DNA of 64,000 nucleotides from Pseudopyrenochaeta lycopersici (lineage: Eukaryota > Ascomycota > Dothideomycetes > Pleosporales > Pseudopyrenochaetaceae): the NCBI GenBank assembly GCA_003313425.1, contig NHZP01000071.1, positions 124,001 through 188,000 on the forward strand, read 5' to 3'. How positions within the stretch are numbered: position 1 is the first letter of the stretch; each line of letters opens with the position of its first letter. Made by a program: the position numbers and the translations under genes. The notes below the pieces were generated by a model, which was not told where the DNA came from, made no database searches, and saw only the letters and a list, made by a program, of their open reading frames with translations. This document shows, piece after piece, positions 60,501-64,000 of this stretch.

Positions 60501-62765
60501 AGTTAGATATTAGTTGTCTAATATCTACAGGATCTAGATTCTAACTATAAGTAAGGTAATTAGTACTTAAGACGTAGTATTTAATAAAGATATAATATTT
60601 AACAGGAAGACAGAAGATATTATAGATAATCTTATATATAGCACCTTAAATAAGATAGCTATATAGATAAGATCTGCTAAGCTTCTAGAACCTACCTATA
60701 ATTAACTAGAGACTAAAACGTTCTTTAAAGATAATATAATATAAGATACTAAGCTAACCTAAGAATATAATAGCCTAGGATACCGCTAAGGAAGGAAGAT
60801 AGGGTACACCTATCCTACGCTACTAGCGACTCTACTGCTAGTAGCGCTGCTTACGCATCTGCTAGCAGGCGCTTATTAGGAAGACACTTAAGACTTAGAT
60901 GCTTTATTAAAGACTGTCCTATAGAAGGCCGCATTTATAGCTAGGATATAGGCTAGGAATATTAGAACGTACGAAGGTAGGCTAGTAGATAAAGCTTAAA
61001 TAAAATAAATGCTGGCATAAGGACTAAGGCCTTATCTTAACTAACTTCTACCGCTACTATTAACCTAGAGGTAGGTAGAAGAATATCTACTTAGAGACTA
61101 CTAGAAGGAAGCCTAGAGAGAGCATCTTAAGAGTTATAAGTATATAAAATTATAGTCTAAAGTACCTGTAAAGAAAGTAAAAGTAAAGGGTTAACAGATC
61201 TTAGACTATATATAGGTGTACACCTATAAGCTTAATAAGGACTATTACTTTAAGAGCTGTAAAGCGTAATTAGTTATCTAAAGAGACTAACAGAGAAATA
61301 TTACTTCTTAGGAAACCTATGCAGCTACTCTTACGAGCTGTTTATTTTAAATACTAATAGCGATTACTGCTTATTTTAATCTTAAGCTTAAACAGTATAA
61401 CATTATAAATACTGTTATTTATACAGTAATAGACTAAGAGATCTATATAAGAATGCTATATAGCTATTAGAAGCCTAGGACAGTTCTATAAGTTAACAAA
61501 GCTTTATATAGGCTCTAAATATTACTAGTCCTCTAGTAGAAGGAATTTATATTAACCCTTAAGAAACTAGGCTTTTAGAGCGTCCTTTATAAGCTATACT
61601 ACCTAATTAAAGACAGAATTATTATATTCTTCTATGTTAATAATATTATTCTTATATATAGTAAGCAGAAGGAGACTAAAGCCTAGTAAGCAATCTAATA
61701 TCTTAAAGATAAGTACTTAATAACTAGCAGAGATAATCTTTAATAGTTTCTTAGAGTTAAAGTTATTAGGAGCTAAGAGCAGCGTGAGATCTAGCTATTA
61801 TAAGCAGCATACGCGGATAAGATTAGCTGTTTAGTCGATAGAAAGGATATCTAACACGACACTCTAATAGCGGCTATTAAACTTAAGCCTTAGGAAGACC
61901 TAGCTACTCTTTCAGAAATTAACAAGTACTAGCGAAAGATTAGATCTCTAATATTTGCAGCTATAACTACTTGTCTAGATATTATATTCGTGACGTTACA
62001 ACTAGCACGCTTTCTAATAAATCTAAGATAGGAGTATTATAATATAGCTAATTAAGTTCTCCTCTACCTATAGAGCACTAGAAATCGAGCGCTTAAGCTT
62101 AGCAGAGATAGTTAAATAGAAGTTGCAAGCGACGCCTCTTTCGCTAATAACACATTAGACAGAAAGAGCTCGCAGGGATATATAATTAAGTTATTTAGTA
62201 GCCTAATTACTTAGAAAGTAAGTAAGTAAGATATAGTTATAACCTTAATAACAGAAGCTAAGCTTCTTACTCTATTATAAGTTATAAAAGAAGCTATATT
62301 TATATTACAACTACTTAAGGAACTACAAATTAAACTGCCTAAGGATATAATTATAATATAATGTAATAATACTTAAACTATCTAGCTAATTAATAAAGAG
62401 GTCTCACGATTATAAACTAAGCTCTAGTATGTAGATATTTACAATTATTAGTTAAGACAGGAAGTATTAAGAAGAAGTATTTAGGTTATCTATATCTAAT
62501 TAGCTAATACACTAGCTAATAGCTTTATAAAGGCGCTCCTAGCTAATAAATAGGCACAGTTTTAAAGCTAAATAGGCCTTATAGAGCGTACAGGAAGCAG
62601 AGATCTAACAGCAGCGCACCTTAAAGAGGTCTAAAGCTAAATTAAGAAGCTAGAGATTAAGCAGGCATAGCTAGACAGTAATTAACGCTTCTTGCACACG
62701 AGCTCTAGGCTTATTAGAAGATAATATAAGCAGTTCTTGTCTAGCTTAAAACAGTTTCTAAGCTG
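57560..62765 (+). pseudogene. Copia gag-pol relic
   Basis: In the plus strand near 61390-61590 I read QYNIINTVIYTVID, EIYIRMLYSY, VNKALYRL and KEFILTLKKLGF. These match the copia reverse transcriptase (KxLYGL and adjacent motifs). Near 62110-62300 the RNase H reads VASDASFANNTLDRKSSQGY and then TEAKLLTLL. Reverse transcriptase near the 3' end of pol is the copia arrangement. Stops are frequent (TAG/TAA for Gln and Trp) and a separate LTR-like sequence interrupts the 5' third, so it is inactive. Confidence 0.85.
58334..58691. mobile_element. Solo-LTR-like insert in the copia element, unmutated
   Basis: 358 bp, starting TGTGGAGTTAACAAGG and ending GCAACGGCACA. CTAC flanks it on both sides (58330-58333 and 58692-58695); the duplication could be 5 bp, ACTAC, if the end is one base shorter. 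TG...CA ends, the short duplication and the absence of a coding frame suggest a solo LTR. It retains CA/TG dinucleotides, so it arrived after the host copia was mutated. Confidence 0.8.
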
Positions 62766-62773
62766 AGGGAGTG

Positions 62774-62967
62774 TGTTAGATACATACTACTCTACTACAC
62801 AATGTCAGTAGTAGGCAATATAGTAGGGCCAATACGACGGAAGTCTCGGAAGTATAAAAGGCAAAAGAACACAGTAGAAAAAACAATAAACATAATCATA
62901 ATTAACACATAATTAATTTATCGCAGTTATTAATTCTAAAAAACGCATTTCAGTATTTTATCTGACA
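62774..62967 (+). repeat. Copia 3' LTR
   Basis: 194 bp, TGTTAGATACATAC to TTATCTGACA. It differs from the 5' copy by scattered transitions, and the terminal C/T difference lies at opposite ends in the two copies. Confidence 0.94.
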
Positions 62968-62972
62968 ACCTA

Positions 62973-63944
62973 TTATAATTACTTACCTTACAGGTAAGGC
63001 GCTAGACTAGGTTACGCTATAATTAGAATAATATATAGACTAGAGAATTATTAATATAGAAAATATAGAAATATTTAAGAATTAGGATAAGTTTAAAAAA
63101 TATATCTAGTAAATCTTTAGGATGTAGACTAAGAAAGTCGCAGCAGAATAATATATACAGGAACTTAAATAATATACCTCTGTTACTAACTATACTAATA
63201 AGTTTAAGTAGTACTCTATAAATATTAGATGAGATAATAAGGCTCTTAAATAAATATTCTAATAAGGCCTAAAACTATAGGTTAAGGAGAAACTTATAAG
63301 AACAGGATACGTTATTAAAGATCTTAATAACTTAATTAATAACTATATAAGAATTAATAATAACTTATATAAATTAAACTAGGAACTATAGAGCTATAGA
63401 AAAAGAAGAATAATCTATATAAGAAAATAAAACGGCTATATTTACTACCCTAGAAATACTTTCACTACTAGCTACTATACTTCTAATAAACTAGAACTAA
63501 TATATCTAGATAATATTAATAAGAAGTATAGGAATAAGAAAGTAAGGAACTAGAAGATAGATATAGAGAAGTTAAAGGGAAATTACTATAAGTATAAGAA
63601 GAAGGGATACTTTATAAAAAACTATAGGTAAAAGAATAAAGTTACCTAACTTAAAGTTAATATAATTAAAGGCTTTAATAATACCTAATTTAGGGACTAA
63701 GAAGTAGTTACTATACTTAACTATAGTACTAGACCCTTATTACTACTATAATAAGATAATAACTAGATTATAGAAACCTATAGGTAGGTAACCCTAAATA
63801 CTTAAGAGGTTAACTAAAATAATAAGGCTCTAGCAGAACTATATCTAGGAACCTTAGTTAACTAGAACTAACTACTACTTATAAAGAGTATTAAGGAAGT
63901 ATAAGTACTAGATAATAAAATATAGAGGATATAGGGTATACTAG
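62973..63944 (+). pseudogene. Gag-like relic with decayed zinc knuckle (element 4)
   Basis: The plus-strand text is RIP-mutated with many stops. Near 63570-63630 it reads NYYKYKKKGYFIKNYR, which fits a CCHC knuckle whose Cys and His codons have become Tyr, a typical TGT-to-TAT and CAT-to-TAT outcome. Lys-rich text precedes it, as in gag nucleocapsids. No other domain is secure. Confidence 0.5.
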
Positions 63945-64000
63945 TGTGGAGTTAACAAGGTAGTTCGGCACAAACCCGCAGTTCTAGTGTTGTGAATGAG
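63945..64000. mobile_element. Second copy of the 58334 LTR-like sequence, cut by window edge
   Basis: TGTGGAGTTAACAAGG at 63945 and the next 40 bases match the start of the 58334 copy with a few differences. Whether this is another solo LTR or the 5' end of a complete element lies beyond the window. Confidence 0.8.

Larger units (their letters stand above)
57340..62967 (+). mobile_element. Ty1/copia LTR retrotransposon, RIP-mutated
   Basis: Two 194-bp LTRs and a 5-bp duplication ACCTA (57335-57339 and 62968-62972) define it. A purine tract GCTGAGGGAGTG lies directly before the right LTR, giving plus orientation. Without the 358-bp insert at 58334 the element is about 5.27 kb, normal for copia. 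Confidence 0.94.
56742..64000 (+). mobile_element. LTR retrotransposon 4, partial, split by copia element
   Basis: TGTTACGAACAGAAGTGGG at 56742 looks like an LTR start. Unmutated GC-rich text runs to about 56900 and then TA-rich sequence with a TATA-like stretch. A possible LTR end (TATTACA) lies near 56990. After removal of the copia element and one ACCTA copy, coding text resumes at 62973. The 3' LTR is beyond the window, so neither LTR length nor the target duplication can be confirmed. Confidence 0.55.

Overview
The window is filamentous ascomycete DNA (Pezizomycotina; Eurotiales-like is an inference). The protein genes carry many short GT-AG introns, mostly 43-60 nt with CTAAC/CTGAC-type branch sites. 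Most of the right half carries the C-to-T / G-to-A decay expected from repeat-induced point mutation (RIP): very many TAG/TAA stops where the families have Gln or Trp codons, TA-rich text, and few indels.

1-24 kb is a biosynthetic locus. On the minus strand a 13-exon non-ribosomal peptide synthetase (NRPS) starts near 16.6 kb and runs off the left edge. At least 5,278 codons are visible and every exon phase agrees. Its order is vestigial C - A1-T1-E1 - C2-A2-T2 - C3-A3-T3-E3 - C4-A4-T4 - C5 (cut by the edge). That is a four-residue D-L-D-L assembly line ending in a condensation domain, as expected for a cyclic tetrapeptide and like the layout I recall for the fungisporin synthetase HcpA. About 2.1 kb away, divergently transcribed, is a 12-exon full-length ABCC (MRP-type) transporter of 1,552 aa, the likely exporter or self-protection pump.

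24.9-31.2 kb is a cluster of DNA transposons. A dead Tc1/mariner element (24.88-29.33 kb) is split by an apparently intact hAT element (25,452-28,227) with 16-bp terminal inverted repeats, a perfect 8-bp target duplication and a two-exon 751-aa transposase with a BED-type finger. A RIP-mutated pogo/Fot1-like element (29,330-31,172) abuts the Tc1/mariner element at a single TA.

31.6-39.7 kb holds three decayed coding blocks separated by arrays of a ~10-bp minisatellite (ACTCCTGCAA and its complement). They are a RecQ-type helicase relic, a CxxC-motif reading frame that begins after CCG/CAA-rich text, and a minus-strand frame resembling the uncharacterised fungal family I associate with DUF6589. 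The helicase and the DUF6589-like block are each bracketed by arrays in opposite orientation. I cannot match this arrangement to a named element type. A tRNA-like sequence lies beside the helicase.

39.9-64 kb is nested retrotransposons: a Ty3/gypsy element (39,961-46,691), a pogo-like transposon cut by a solo LTR and by a second gypsy element (49,320-56,359), and a further LTR element from about 56,742 that contains a Ty1/copia element (57,340-62,967), itself carrying a solo-LTR-like insert. Every complete element has matching LTRs and a 5-bp target duplication. The internal coding regions are dead, while several solo LTRs and the hAT element look unmutated, so some insertions post-date or escaped RIP.
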